Shown: in pieces, positions 29,217-39,844 of the stretch | Numbering within the stretch: position 1 is the first letter of the stretch | Layout: each line of letters opens with the position of its first letter | Assembly (NCBI GenBank): GCA_023091665.1 | Contig: JALJCQ010000001.1 | Location: 744,001-808,000, forward strand | DNA: 64,000 bases | Direction of reading: 5' to 3' | From: Pythium myriotylum | Taxonomy: Eukaryota > Oomycota > Peronosporomycetes > Pythiales > Pythiaceae | Notes under the pieces: model-generated | What the model was told of the DNA's origin: nothing | The model's database searches: none | Seen by the model: only the letters and a program-made list of their open reading frames with translations | Translations under genes and position numbers: made by a program

Positions 29217-29518
29217 TAGACATTAAGATTACGTTAACTCGCGCGATCTTTCTCTCGGGTACGCTAGTGGACGGACTTACTGCAATGCAATGGTACTACA
29301 TGGTATCTGAGTGGCTGCGGAGGCATCGACCAAACTGATTGCTCAATTGCCCGCGGCTGCATGCGACACGGTCCTGTCGCCCCACTGCGTTCAGTGGCTC
29401 GGAGATCCGAGAGGCGGCACGTTGTGCACAAGAGAAGGTCTCCGCAAACACGGCCGAAGAGTACCCCCATCCAAGGGGGTTACGCCTTCGACGTATGTGG
29501 TCCACACCGAGTGCAGCC

Positions 29519-32364
29519 ATGACACGAAACGACGCGGACATGGCAATAGTTGGACACGACCCAAAGATGCCGCTCTTCGACTCGCTCGAGCGAGACGTCT
29601 CGTCGTTCTTCGTGGCGCAGGGCTCGATCTTCGACTCGATCCTCAAGACGTTGCTCGAGCGACTCGCGGCCGTCGAGACGCGCGTGGACTCGGGACTCGC
29701 ATCGATCCACCGGCTCGTAGAGGACCACGCACTGACCAACGCCACGTCGGCCGTGGTGGCTCGTAGCGACAATGAGAGCAAAGGCGAGCTAGAATATTTC
29801 GTGATGACGCTCGCTCGGCAGCTCAACGTCGTGCTCGCGCTGCTCTTTCAGCCGCTGGAACAGGATGCGGTTGCGCGAGCCCATTGGCGACAGCAGCTGC
29901 TTCCGTCGATCTCCCACGTTCTCACAGACAACGACGCGATCTTGACGAGTGTGGACTTGTCTGTAGCGCATGGAGAGAAAGTCATTTATTCAGAAAGCCA
30001 TGCTAATGAATCTACTCGGATAACGTTGGCAGAGACGTCGCGACCCAGCCCGCGTACGGATGTGGAGGTCTCTACGCCGAAGAAAACGACTGTACTGGAG
30101 CGAGTGAGCGAGATGCCAACATTGACAGACAATAAACAAGCAAAACCATCTTTGGAAGAAAATCGCACTACTTTGGAACCGGAACAAGTTCAGATTCTGG
30201 AGGAATTGAGAGCTCATCATCGAAAGAGCACCTTTGCGATGGTCCACCAATTGCACTTCGCTGATGAGCACTGGAAGCGGAAAGAAGACGAGCTCTTACG
30301 ACGGATGCACGATTTGCTTCATGAGTCCCACGCATCGTGCCAGGCCCAGTGCAAGGCTTTGCACGATCGAAATGAGATGGTAATACGCGATTTACAACTC
30401 CAACACGACAAGCTCACGACGGAATGGACGTATTTACAAGAGAAGCAAGCTTCTCTCGACCTCATGCAGGCACAGCTGCAGGATCAGCAACAGCGAGAGC
30501 TTGACAAGCAGCTACTTGCATTTAGCAATACATTTCTGGCATCGCAGACGACCCAGGAGCAGCAGATCACGCGGATTCTCGACACTTTGCGAGAGTTTGG
30601 CGACCGCTTCGTGGTCAAAGCAGACTTGGATCCGCTCACTGTTAACTGGCTGCAGACCGCGAGAGACCAATGCATCTACGGAGTCGACGGGGAGAGTCTG
30701 TCACGCGTTCAGAATGATCTTGCGGAACTTCAGCAACTGGTACGCGGCGAAAACCCGTCGCCTTTATTGACTCAACTGCTGGAGGAAATCAAGGACGTGC
30801 TCGAGTTGCTGGAAAAACTGCGTCGAATGCTGGAGGACGACAACGGCAATCTCCACGGGGCAATCGGATCCAACCTCATGTTAACACTTCGTCAACTGAC
30901 CTCACAGCTTGAAGACCTGGCATTCAAAGCTCTCGCAGACTCTGAGATGAGTCGCCAATCGGCCGATTTCCTCACAAAGTTCACTCGTCAAATGGAATTG
31001 GGCACGGCAAGCCTCCTGGAAGCCATCGAGCGGCAGCAGGAGGGCTACCAACAAGCACTGTCGCAGCAACAAGCTGAATTAGAGCTGCTCAAGCTGGACA
31101 TGCAGAGCCAGAAGATGTCGGACGAGGAACTCAGGAAACAACTCTCGGCATGCCCGAACCAGGAGGACACTCTGCGCCTCGTGAACACGTTGAAAGAGCA
31201 GGTGTGTTGGGAGTTGACTAGTGGTTTCTCTCTCTGACCTTATGAGCCGCCGCGCAGATCCACGCAAGTACGAATGACTCCGCGTCGCGCATGCTCGAGA
31301 CCGTCGACGATCTACGCAGTCGAATGGCCGGGCTACCTACGCACGACTTCCTTGAGGAACTGCTCCACAGCAAAGCGGACCGCTCTGAGATTGATCGCCT
31401 CCGATTGTGAGTCGATATTCACAGTCCTGACTGACAGCAAATATTGAGTGTTGGGTTTGTAGACTGCTGGCGTCGACAGCCTCAAACGGCCCTGGTGGCC
31501 CATCGTTTGCCAAGTCACCGACGCGATGCCTCTCCTGCGACCAAACACTTCCGTTTGCGCAGAGCCGTCCAACGTCTGCCTCACCACAGCAGAACCAACA
31601 GGAACGACCGTCCAGTGCGAGCAGCGTTTCACGGTCTCGTCCTTCCTCGCGTGGCCCCTCGCCGACGCGGAACGCTGCGCACCCCAGCCACCACCAGTCC
31701 ATGGTCTCGCTTCCGACATACCAAAACCATGTTGATCATCACGACCACGCGCACAAAGACACCGAGCAAAACCGCTTCGTCTCGCCATTCACGCGCGCGA
31801 TGTTCCTCGTTGCCGAGCATGGGGTTCCGTCGACTCACGACATCCTCAGGGACCTCGCTGTGTCGATTGAGGCCACCAAGCGGCGTCGCCAGAGGCTGCT
31901 CGACCAGCAGGAGCAGCTCTATCCTGTGATCGAAGAACGCTCTCTTCTGTCGTTCGCCGCCTCGCCGTCGCTAACGAATCAGCGCAAGTCCGTGTCCGTG
32001 GCCGTAACAGGAACTGTTGACGACCGCAAGAATCGCATTCCTCTCCGTCGCACGACGCTATCGGACCAGGTCGTCTACGGTCCGTCGATCACATCCGGGT
32101 TTCTTAAGCCAAAGAAGTCAATCGCCACGAGTAGCACGCTGGGCTCGGCTCGGCGCGACACCTTCGAGTGAGTATTGCGAGAAGAGAGATGTTAGCGATG
32201 ATGTCTTGATGTGTGTCTCCATTAGGGCAACGAGCTCACGACCGAAAACTGCGATCACTTCTGAGAAGAGAACCCCCGGAGGAGACGTCATTGTGCGAGC
32301 GCCTTCCACGACGGTACGCGTTGGAGCAACATCCGAGTGTATGACCACTGACGCGTTCTCGTAG
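29519..32364 (+). CDS. Large coiled-coil protein of unknown function
   Basis: Four exons join in frame: 29519-31201, 31258-31406, 31463-32167 and 32226-32364 (introns 56, 56 and 58 nt), giving 891 residues. The ATG at 29519 (MTRNDADMAIVG) was chosen; another lies at 29495. The first 60% is helical coiled coil (for example QLQHDKLTTEWTYLQEKQAS, QQEGYQQALSQQQAELELLK). The last exons encode a Ser/Pro/Arg-rich, probably unstructured part with a helical insert (LAVSIEATKRRRQRLLDQQE). No catalytic motif seen; a structural or cytoskeletal role is only a guess. The viral element ends 238 bp before this start, so the original promoter is displaced. Confidence 0.72.
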
Positions 32365-32762
32365 GTGGTGGTCCGACCTTTCTCCGAGGTGTCCCAAAGA
32401 GAGGAACCCACCGCACGCCGCGGCACACGAGCGACGCAACTGCCCAAGTAACTTCTCCTCCGGCTTGGGATCCATCTTGAGAAATGATCCAACGCTTCAG
32501 GTGGTGATGGATAAGAATCCAGGAAAGCTGGACAGTTGCGGAATCCTGTGCACTGGACTTTCCGTCGTGGATGCATCGGATACCATCGAACCCTCCGCGG
32601 AGTGAGATCTTCCCGTCTGCACGCGTGGCATAGCACGAGCTACGCACGCCACTGAACAGCTTCGCCACCCATCTACTTCGTTCTGGAAGGCTCTCCCAGA
32701 ATGAACAGTAGGGATGCTTGCCCTCCACTGTACGAATCACCACCAGGAGCTCAAGAACACCC
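32365..32762. other. Short intergenic stretch
   Basis: Holds the 3' end of the coiled-coil gene and the promoter of the next. A - strand open frame of about 158 codons (32288-32764) crosses it and overlaps both genes. Its composition is not clearly that of a shadow, but nothing in it is recognisable, so I do not call it a gene. Confidence 0.3.
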
Positions 32763-34142
32763 ATGCGAGAAGACCCTCGAGTCGCAGCTCAAGATGAGAC
32801 GCCAAAGGCAATGAACCGTCGCTTGGAGAAGCTCGCGAACCACGCGTTGGGTTTCGGCGTGCTCGAAGGCAAAACCAAGCAGCAGCTCGCAAAACTGAAG
32901 CGGCCGCCTGCATTTTTTGCATTTACACGCACAAATACCACGTTCAACTCGGTTGAAAATACTGCAACAGCACAAGGGTTTGTCCAGTGGAAGCAACTCG
33001 CCGAGTCGTTGGGCATTGGACTCGACTTGGTGGTGCGCCACGGCGCCCATGTAGACAGGCAGACGGTGAGCGAGCGGTCCATCGTGGTATTTTCCTACGT
33101 TAGGGTTCTCGCCAAGCGCTCGATTGATGTACCTCTCTACAAGAAGCTGTTGCCGGTGAAAAAGAAAACCCACCTCGACAAAAATCGCTGGCTGGTCGAG
33201 CTGTACGGGAACCAGCTCTGCACGACGGAGTACTACGGAGGACAGGCTCGCATTGTGTTCACGTGGAATCGCGAAGCAAAGATGTCGACTGCGTACGTGA
33301 TTCAGGCTATAGACACGATGGTTGGGAGCAATGAAACGAATGCCAAGCGATTCGAGAGTTCTCAGATGGCTGATCTGCGGTGCCAAGCCCACGTAGAAGG
33401 CTTTGAGCTCCCCGAATCGCTGAAGGGGAACCTTACAACTGTGAGTAGCATTATGGAGCTCATCCGTGTACTCAATCAGCTCCCGATACGCTGCGCAGTT
33501 CCCGTGGACCGAGACGTGGTGCCCATCCAGTCAACGTGCGGGTTTCCCAGCGGGATCCAAGTGGAGACTCACATTCGCGATGTCCCAATGCTCGAAAAGC
33601 TAGCCGAGTTGCAACTGCATTTGCGAAGCACCGAGCCAGTAAATGTCGAAGCGTGCGAGCTGCTGGAGTATGCTCGTTGTGCAGTCGAAGACGCGTCGTT
33701 GAACAACCGACCAGCTCTCCCACACTTACGAGCCCTTGTATCATCACTGGCTACGACATTGGTAATGCACGGAAAGCGAGTGCAGCTGTACAAGCGAGGC
33801 GACGAGTTGCGGCTCCACACGGATGGCTGCAGCGGTAAAAATGTGACCGCGTCAGCTACTGAGGTGTTGTTCGCGTTGACGCTTGGAACGGCGATTCCGC
33901 TCGTGAGAAGCTGCCAGCATAGTTGGTTTGAGGCAGCCCCAGTGTGGACAGTGCCTCCTCACTACTCGGCGGTGCAATTCGCGACGACGGGCTCCGTTTC
34001 CGGGTATTATGACCGAATCAAGGTGTTGCTGCTTTTCAACGACAAAGATCAAGTCCTCAAGTGGCGACGGGAGGTCGATGAACTCTCTCGCCGAAGACCG
34101 AAGCCGCGAATGCTGGCGGTGCTGTTTGGTGCGCGAACGTGA
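32763..34142 (+). CDS. Conserved-looking protein of unknown function (459 aa)
   Basis: A single exon from the ATG at 32763 (MREDPRVAAQDETPKAMNRR). The protein is globular in composition, with alternating beta-like and helical stretches (LFGVLEG-type turn GFGVLEGKTKQQLAKLKRPP, RSIVVFSYVRVLAKRSIDVPL, KVLLLFNDKDQVLKWRREVD). No transmembrane segment, signal peptide or known catalytic motif is visible. Codon use matches the host genes. I do not recognise the family. It sits between the coiled-coil gene and the EPL1-like gene and ends well before the latter's 3' end. Confidence 0.6.
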   Translation: MREDPRVAAQDETPKAMNRRLEKLANHALGFGVLEGKTKQQLAKLKRPPAFFAFTRTNTTFNSVENTATAQGFVQWKQLAESLGIGLDLVVRHGAHVDRQTVSERSIVVFSYVRVLAKRSIDVPLYKKLLPVKKKTHLDKNRWLVELYGNQLCTTEYYGGQARIVFTWNREAKMSTAYVIQAIDTMVGSNETNAKRFESSQMADLRCQAHVEGFELPESLKGNLTTVSSIMELIRVLNQLPIRCAVPVDRDVVPIQSTCGFPSGIQVETHIRDVPMLEKLAELQLHLRSTEPVNVEACELLEYARCAVEDASLNNRPALPHLRALVSSLATTLVMHGKRVQLYKRGDELRLHTDGCSGKNVTASATEVLFALTLGTAIPLVRSCQHSWFEAAPVWTVPPHYSAVQFATTGSVSGYYDRIKVLLLFNDKDQVLKWRREVDELSRRRPKPRMLAVLFGART

Positions 34143-34858
34143 AAATCTGGTGGTCGAGGCTGCAATCATATTCACAGTTTCATGGCTCTTAGAAGTCTCT
34201 GATTCACAGGCTTCGAAGCTGATTTGGATAGAACAAATCGGAGTCATGCGCATCGTCCATGAACGACATCGTGACGAACTATGATGTTGTGGAAGTCAAG
34301 CAGTTCACGAGTTACAGACAGGACCAAATGGCTTGAAGTTCCTCTTCGTGGTGAGTCTTCGAAGGCCGCGTGTAAAGCGTATCGTAGTTTTGCCAGGATC
34401 GAAGCGCCTTGAATTGGAAGTGCCGAGAAAAAAAAATTAATTGAGCTTCTTTTGAGAGGATTTGCAAGCAGATTTCGAGAGTGCATCGGTGAATAACAGA
34501 ATGACTCGAGTACGTTTTTTTGCGATCGTAGTATCCACCTCAACGTTATGTCTCGGATATGCAATAATACACGAAGTGGAAATATGCTCCGAAATGAAAA
34601 CTTCATCACAATCTTCCTTGGATATGACGTGAAGGACCAGCTGCCAAGAATGAGAAGAGAGTGGTCAAACAACGGTTCCCAAGTTATACATGGCGCCCAC
34701 GGGTCAACACCGCCTTGTGGTGCGCAGCAGAGTTCCATGTTTTGGTACAGAAAAGTTCACATGTATCTTAGAACAAATCTCCCCGTATCGATCGTAAACA
34801 CGGCTTTTCAGATGCTGAGTCCCACAAAATGCGACGGAGATCCATTCCACAAGAAGGA
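34143..34858. other. Intergenic stretch between two convergent genes
   Basis: About 0.7 kb at the 3' ends of the unknown gene and the EPL1-like gene. Open frames in both directions are short or of unlikely composition. Nothing else is seen. Confidence 0.4.
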
Positions 34859-36653
34859 TCAGATCGAGAGAGTGTACTTGATGGCTCGCGGTGCTTGTGA
34901 TCCCGCGATCTTACCCCCACCATTGCTCGACGCCTTGCGGCTCGCCGTGTTCTCATAGACCGACGACGAAATCGGCTCCACAAGCTCATCCTCGCTGTCG
35001 CTCATGTTGTAGATCTCTTGGAGCCGCGTGTCCGTGACTGAGTCGATCTTGTGGGACAATGGGCGGAACGTCGTTTCATGGACAAGGATCGCTGCGTGAT
35101 GGCCACTGTTGATGGCTTCCCCAAGGGCAGGGGTCGTTGCGCCAGTGGTTGTCTGAGTCGAGGCACTCGCTGGGTCCTTCGCCTTCTTTGGGAACTCACG
35201 GGACGTCGCAGAGACTTCGACAGGGGAGAAGTATCTAGAGCCTGGTACAGGAATGCGATCTACAACGAAACGACCTCCACGACCGATGCGTCCACGGCAA
35301 CGGTACTTGGGCGGCTGAGAGAAGACGGTGGCCAAGAGGTGGGCGGACGGCATCGGATAAGATGGAGAGATAGGCTCCGAGAGACCAGTGTCGCTTTCGT
35401 CACGCATGCTGTAGTTCTCCGTGGTATCGTAGTCCATGAATGTCGACATTCGGAAGCTCTCGATTCTCGACGGACTTCCAGTCGCTGCGGCCGTCTGTGT
35501 TCCCATATTCGCGCCACCTTGGGCGGCGACTCCCGTAGCACTTGTCTTACTCTTGTCTCCTTGACCGATCGCGTCACCAGAGTCTGCACCGATAGAACTG
35601 CCGCCCCCGTCGTCCTCCCCGAGCTTCTTCTTCTTCTTTCTCTTCTTGCGCAGATTTTCGGCGTCGTCCTCGGCGGGGATCTCGGGTTTGCGGACGACAC
35701 CCGAGCGGTCCGTGAGCTCGTACATAGCCTGCGTACGCATTTCGTCCAGATAGCTAATCTCGAGTCGCTTGAGCTGCTCGCGACGCTTGACGAGCTCGAG
35801 CAGGCGGCGCACGCGCTCAAAGTCGCTTCGCAGCTGCTGTAGCTTCCGGTAGCCGTCCATGTCGTTCTTGCGGTGCTTGCGCAGTTTGTAGCGCTCCTTC
35901 TCGCGCGGCCGGAAGACAAGATGCGGGTTCGTGTCGTTGAGCGGTGTCTGCGGCCAGTGCTTGCGCAGCAGTGGTCGCTTGAGTGCTTGTCGTTTGTTGG
36001 CCCAGTAGTTGTACACGTCCACGGTCACGCGATTGAGCGGCGTCTTGACCATGCCAAGCTGCTTGGCGAAGACCTGCTCGGCCTCGGGCAGCGTGAGCAG
36101 GCTCGGGTTAATGAGCGCCGAGGTCTTTTCGAGGCAGTCGAGCATCTTGGCCAACGTCTCGAGCGAGAGCTGGTACCGCGGGTCGCCGTTCTCGCCGTAC
36201 TTGGGGTGGTACTTGAGCCACTTGATCTCGGCGAGCTCGACGTCGAGCTCCACGGCCGTCTCGCTCTCGTTCGACGGCACGTTCTGGAAGCGCACGTAGC
36301 TCGTGGGCACGACAAAGTCGGGCTTGACCTCTTCTTCGTACGTGGGCACGTCGAGCGTCACGGGGATCGGGATGTTCTTCTTGCGGCGCAGCTTTTGCAC
36401 CACGGGCTGCTGGCTCGACTCGTCCAGGTGCTACCATATCCCATCAGAGAAACGAGAGACCCTCGTGAGCAGCTAGCTCCATTCGGTCTCTCTTAAAACC
36501 GTTTCCACGTACCGCGACGAGCTCTTCAAAGGTCTCGGCGCTGGGCTGCGCGCCGGCGGCGTCCTCGTCGACCTCGAGATCTTCCTGCGAGCGGATGATG
36601 CGCATGCGCGCGTGCACGTCGATCTGCCGCGGCCGCAGGCTCTGGCGCCGCAT
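34859..36653 (-). CDS. EPL1: Enhancer-of-polycomb-like (EPL1/EPC) protein
   Basis: Scaffold subunit of NuA4-type histone acetyltransferase complexes in other eukaryotes; acts in the nucleus. Two exons: 36513-36653 and 34859-36430 (intron 82 nt), 570 residues. The ATG at 36653 gives MRRQSLRPRQIDVHARMRII, the family's N-terminal motif. EPL1 hallmarks follow: DVYNYWANKRQALKRPLLRK, LVFRPREKERYKLRKHRKND and a long basic helix (DFERVRRLLELVKRREQLKR). The C-terminal half is low in complexity, with a Lys run (KKRKKKKKLGEDDGGG) and Ser/Pro/Thr-rich parts, as in other EPC proteins. The symbol is by family; orthology was not tested. Confidence 0.85.
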
Positions 36654-37201
36654 GCTGGCCCACCCAGGCTTCCTCCACAGAGTGAGAGAGGAGCCGAGCA
36701 AAGGTCGCTTTGAGTTTATAGGGTGGTCCACCTTAATTCCAACACGTGAACCACACTATTCTCGGATTGGAACCCTCGGAAAGCACTGTCCAGAATTGAC
36801 CAATTTTGCAGTGTGTGTCATCATAGCAGCACACGGACGAGCCCTAATGTGGGATATGACACGATAATGTTTTCTTTATCATCTCATATTGTACAGTAGG
36901 TAGGGGAAGCTACTTCCGCAACAATGTTACTGCGAACTGGGTATTGTCGATTTTCCTGGGGGGTCAAAACGAAAACGCACCGAGCGAAAAAGCATCAATT
37001 GAATGTGTCATCGATTTGATTCAAGTTGAAATGAAGCGATACAGCTAGGAAGTACGCAGCAGTGAACTTCATTTGAGGTTTTTTTCTTTGTCAAAAACGA
37101 GCAAGTCAGGCAGGTGAGCGATGATTGAGCGGGAAAGCAGCGTGCACAGTTATCCACAGCCACCGCAACTCACACGAATCTTTGGCGATTAGGCAGAAGA
37201 G
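36654..37201. other. Intergenic stretch with a diverged direct repeat
   Basis: Contains the EPL1-like promoter and the upstream flank of the CRN pseudogene. A stretch of about 70 bp at 36728-36800 (with GAACCACACTATTCTCGGA and CACTGTC) resembles 39682-39750 beyond the pseudogene (AAACCACACTATTTACGGA, CACTGTC). Nothing else recognised. Confidence 0.4.
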
Positions 37202-39603
37202 ATGGCGCGGAAAATATGGTCTCGTCTGGTAGATGCAGCTACTCGCGGCGCATTCTTGGGTCACTATAGGTCATCTGTGTCGTCCGAAGGTCGAGGATCT
37301 TCGCAAGAAGATCCACGCGAAATATGATCACACGCAACCGCAAGGAACGAATATTCTGGCTCACCTTACTGCCGATCAATTGGATGTCTACGCCAGCAGA
37401 GCAGTGTATGACGAAGAGAATGGTCAGCATTTGGATCCGAGGTCATCGTTGATTGAGCTTGACGCGCAAGCGACGCTCATCGTGGAAGTGCCGACGCAGC
37501 ATATTGTTCCTCGCACTATAGCACCAGCGGCCGAACTGATGGAAATCTTCATCACAGTTAAAGAAGTCCGAGACTCAGAGGAAAATTGAAGAGTTGACGT
37601 ACTATCAACGTCGTGGGCGTCTTCTCCAAGACAACTGCCGAGATTATTGTGCGCACATTTTGGACAAAATCGACGAGTTCTATGACGGGAACGAGCGCCC
37701 AATGCCGTTCATCTGCGTGGTCGGGTCATCAGGCATGGGGAAATCGCAATTAGCATTTGCATTGGGTGGCCGACGACCTTGGTATTACTGGCTGGCCTCT
37801 CCAGTTGGATCCACTTCTCAACGCCTCTATCGCAATTTTACCTCGATATCGGAGGCATTCAGTGAGATGGTTGAAAAAGACACTCCAAAGGAAAAAAACC
37901 TAGGAGCGTGTGCTGAACTGCATGTCAAGCATCTATCTGCTGTGGACCTATGGCTTCATTTGCACATTACTCGAGCATTGCAGAGCTGCGGACCACCAGA
38001 GTGCTCGACGAATGATTCGGTTTGACGATGCGACGACATTAAACGTGAAGCCATGCGACCTTGAAACCACTCGTGTTCTGATTGACAAGATGAAGGCAGA
38101 GAAGAAAGTCTTGCCGTTCTTCGTTCTGGATGAAATGAGTCCCAATGAGGATATCGAGTCTGGAGGGGTGAATACGGTTGCCTTTCAACGCAATGTGTTT
38201 CGTGCATGCGGTCTAGTGGTCATCATCATGGGCACAGACTCTAAGATCACGAATTTTCTGGAGCAAGTAAAGGGTAGCTACGGCGTGCAGTACAAATGGA
38301 TGGCGCTTGTTCCGGTATTTCCGAGCTATCAACTAGTGCTGAATACATTCGAAGACGAACAAAAGTGGCTGAAGCTTGTGGCAAAATATCCTGTTGTGCA
38401 AGACATTGTGACGCATTCTCGTGCGCGATTCACGAGGTATTTCGTGGAACGAGTAGTGGAAGCTGTGATGGAACCAAGCGAGGACGAGCTTTGCCGTTTG
38501 CTAGACGAAGCCTGCGCTTGCGTCAGTCTGAGAACCCACGAAGGAAAAGCGTTTTTGAACTCGAAGGGAGGGAAACATGCGCAGCTACTGGCGATATCGC
38601 ATTCAAACATCTGCGGAGGAGACGATGAAGGGCCACCGAGAAAGAAGAGTCGACTGGGAGAGGGGGCAATCGAAATGCATTAGCATTTTGCGAATCTGGT
38701 TGACGACGAAGTGAAGGATATGTTTGCATGGAAAGGGGATTTGGCGACGAACGCCGGGCCATGGGAACCCAAATGCTGTTTTCCGCCAGTCAACAAAGAC
38801 GTGCTGTTGTATTTGGCGATATTGGGTGGGAAAGCCTTTCCAAGCTACTACGATCACGAAGGCAAGGAGCATTACTCAACCAAATGGATATTTGCAAAAA
38901 CAAAAGTGTTTCTGTGCACGAGAACTCCAACGCTGTGTCTAACGACTACACGTCGTTTGAGAACATGGTCGCTCATGCAATATTCTCTTCGTCACGAAGA
39001 AATGGTGTGCAAGGCATTTCATTCGATGACTTTTTCGCGTGTTTGCTTGGTGAATTTCAAGACGAGTTGTGGAAGAGGGTAGAAATGCATTGCGGAGACC
39101 CCTACGAAAGCATATCTGCAAGCGATTTGTTCGAAGGATACGCAGAAGGCGTCACAATCGTGTCGAAGAGGATCATTACATTTTTGGCTCCACCCAACGC
39201 GGAGTGGCCATCATACATTATCGACACCAATCGAAATGGTTGCAGATTTGGCCATTTAGTTCGAGCTCGCAACGCGGAAAGATGTGATGTTTACGAACAA
39301 GATGTGGAGATGGAGAACGAAAAAGCGATTTTCCTGTGTGAGTGCAAGTACTGGGACAAGAATGTGGATATGTCTGCGATGGGAGCGGTCGTTCATGGAT
39401 TGAATCAGAAATGGCACTGGGAGGTCGTGCTGCTTTTCTGTAAGAAGCTGGCAAGCTTTCGGAAGGAATGGGAGAATCCAGACATTGGATGCGTCAAGGT
39501 TAGTTTCCAAGATGGAGGTGTCGACTGGATGTTTCAGCCCGAACGAAACAATCGAAAGCGTCTACTCATAGTCGTCGAAACACGTGGTAGTAGCAATAAA
39601 TAA
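37202..39603 (+). pseudogene. Degenerate Crinkler (CRN) gene
   Basis: Remnant of a CRN effector. The start at 37202 (MARKIWSRLVDAATRGAF) shows the CRN header, whose end reads ATLIVEVP. The NTPase core keeps FICVVGSSGMGKSQLAFALG, the form usual in oomycete CRNs, and the C-terminal part ends in a nuclease-like region (FLCECKYWDKNVDMSAMGAV). The frame breaks near 37290, 37590, 38010 and 38920, and there is an in-frame TAG at 38681-38683. CRN genes are normally free of introns, so these are taken as damage. It differs strongly in sequence from the CRN inside the virus, so it is not simply that gene's copy. Confidence 0.75.
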
Positions 39604-39844
39604 TCAAATTGTTTTCCCACGATTGCGACGCATGCTTGCCAGGCTTTCTACCGACTGGGAAACCTCTCTGTGGTTTCGTGTGGACCACCTGAACGCTACG
39701 TAAACCACACTATTTACGGACTGTAACCCCCTTGGCACTGTCTGAGTCATTGGGTACAGTTTGTGGTGTACCCCTCTTCCGAGTCGGACGAAGAGCTCCT
39801 CGTGGGAATTGGATAAAAAAAAATCAGCAGCAGACGTGCAGACG

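Larger units (their letters stand above)
26529..29276. repeat. Right terminal inverted repeat of the PLV, interrupted twice
   Basis: Matches the left TIR in reverse: the inner edge at 26529 (GTTCCGAGGTTCCGAAACC) up to 26753, again from 28342 to 28705, and from 29217 to the tip GTGGACGGAC at 29276. A pogo-type transposon (26754-28341) and a TA-type MITE (28706-29216) interrupt it. About 80-100 bp near 28590-28670 have no match at the left end and resemble a diverged duplicate of neighbouring TIR sequence (GGAACTTTACGAACTACTGGATTT against GGAACTTTACGCACTGCTGGATTT, from about 28530). Confidence 0.85.
6797..29280. mobile_element. Integrated Polinton-like virus (PLV) with a CRN cargo gene
   Basis: The element proper is 6801-29276. 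It is bounded by GTCCGTCCAC at the left and its reverse complement at the right, and flanked by a direct TTAC (6797-6800 and 29277-29280). It carries the PLV core: double-jelly-roll capsid protein, penton, A32-type packaging ATPase, adenain-like protease, D5-like SF3 helicase and a tyrosine recombinase, plus an S74-type fibre and a GIY-YIG endonuclease. It is AT-rich against GC-rich flanks. No protein-primed PolB and no RVE integrase were seen, so PLV fits better than Polinton/Maverick. Frameshifts, stops and nested transposons in four core genes show a decayed endogenous copy. The neighbours TauE-2 and the coiled-coil gene diverge from it. Confidence 0.9.

Noticed and set aside
6797..29280. 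Polinton/Maverick proper
   Set aside because: I looked for a protein-primed family B polymerase and an RVE integrase on both strands and saw neither; a tyrosine recombinase and SF3 helicase take their place, and the target duplication is 4 bp, not 6.
32288..32764. Open frame of 158 codons on the - strand
   Set aside because: Overlaps the ends of two supported + strand genes and shows no recognisable domain.
37202..39603. Intact multi-exon reading of the second CRN gene
   Set aside because: The breaks are not flanked by GT-AG pairs at suitable distances, and an in-frame TAG sits within conserved sequence.
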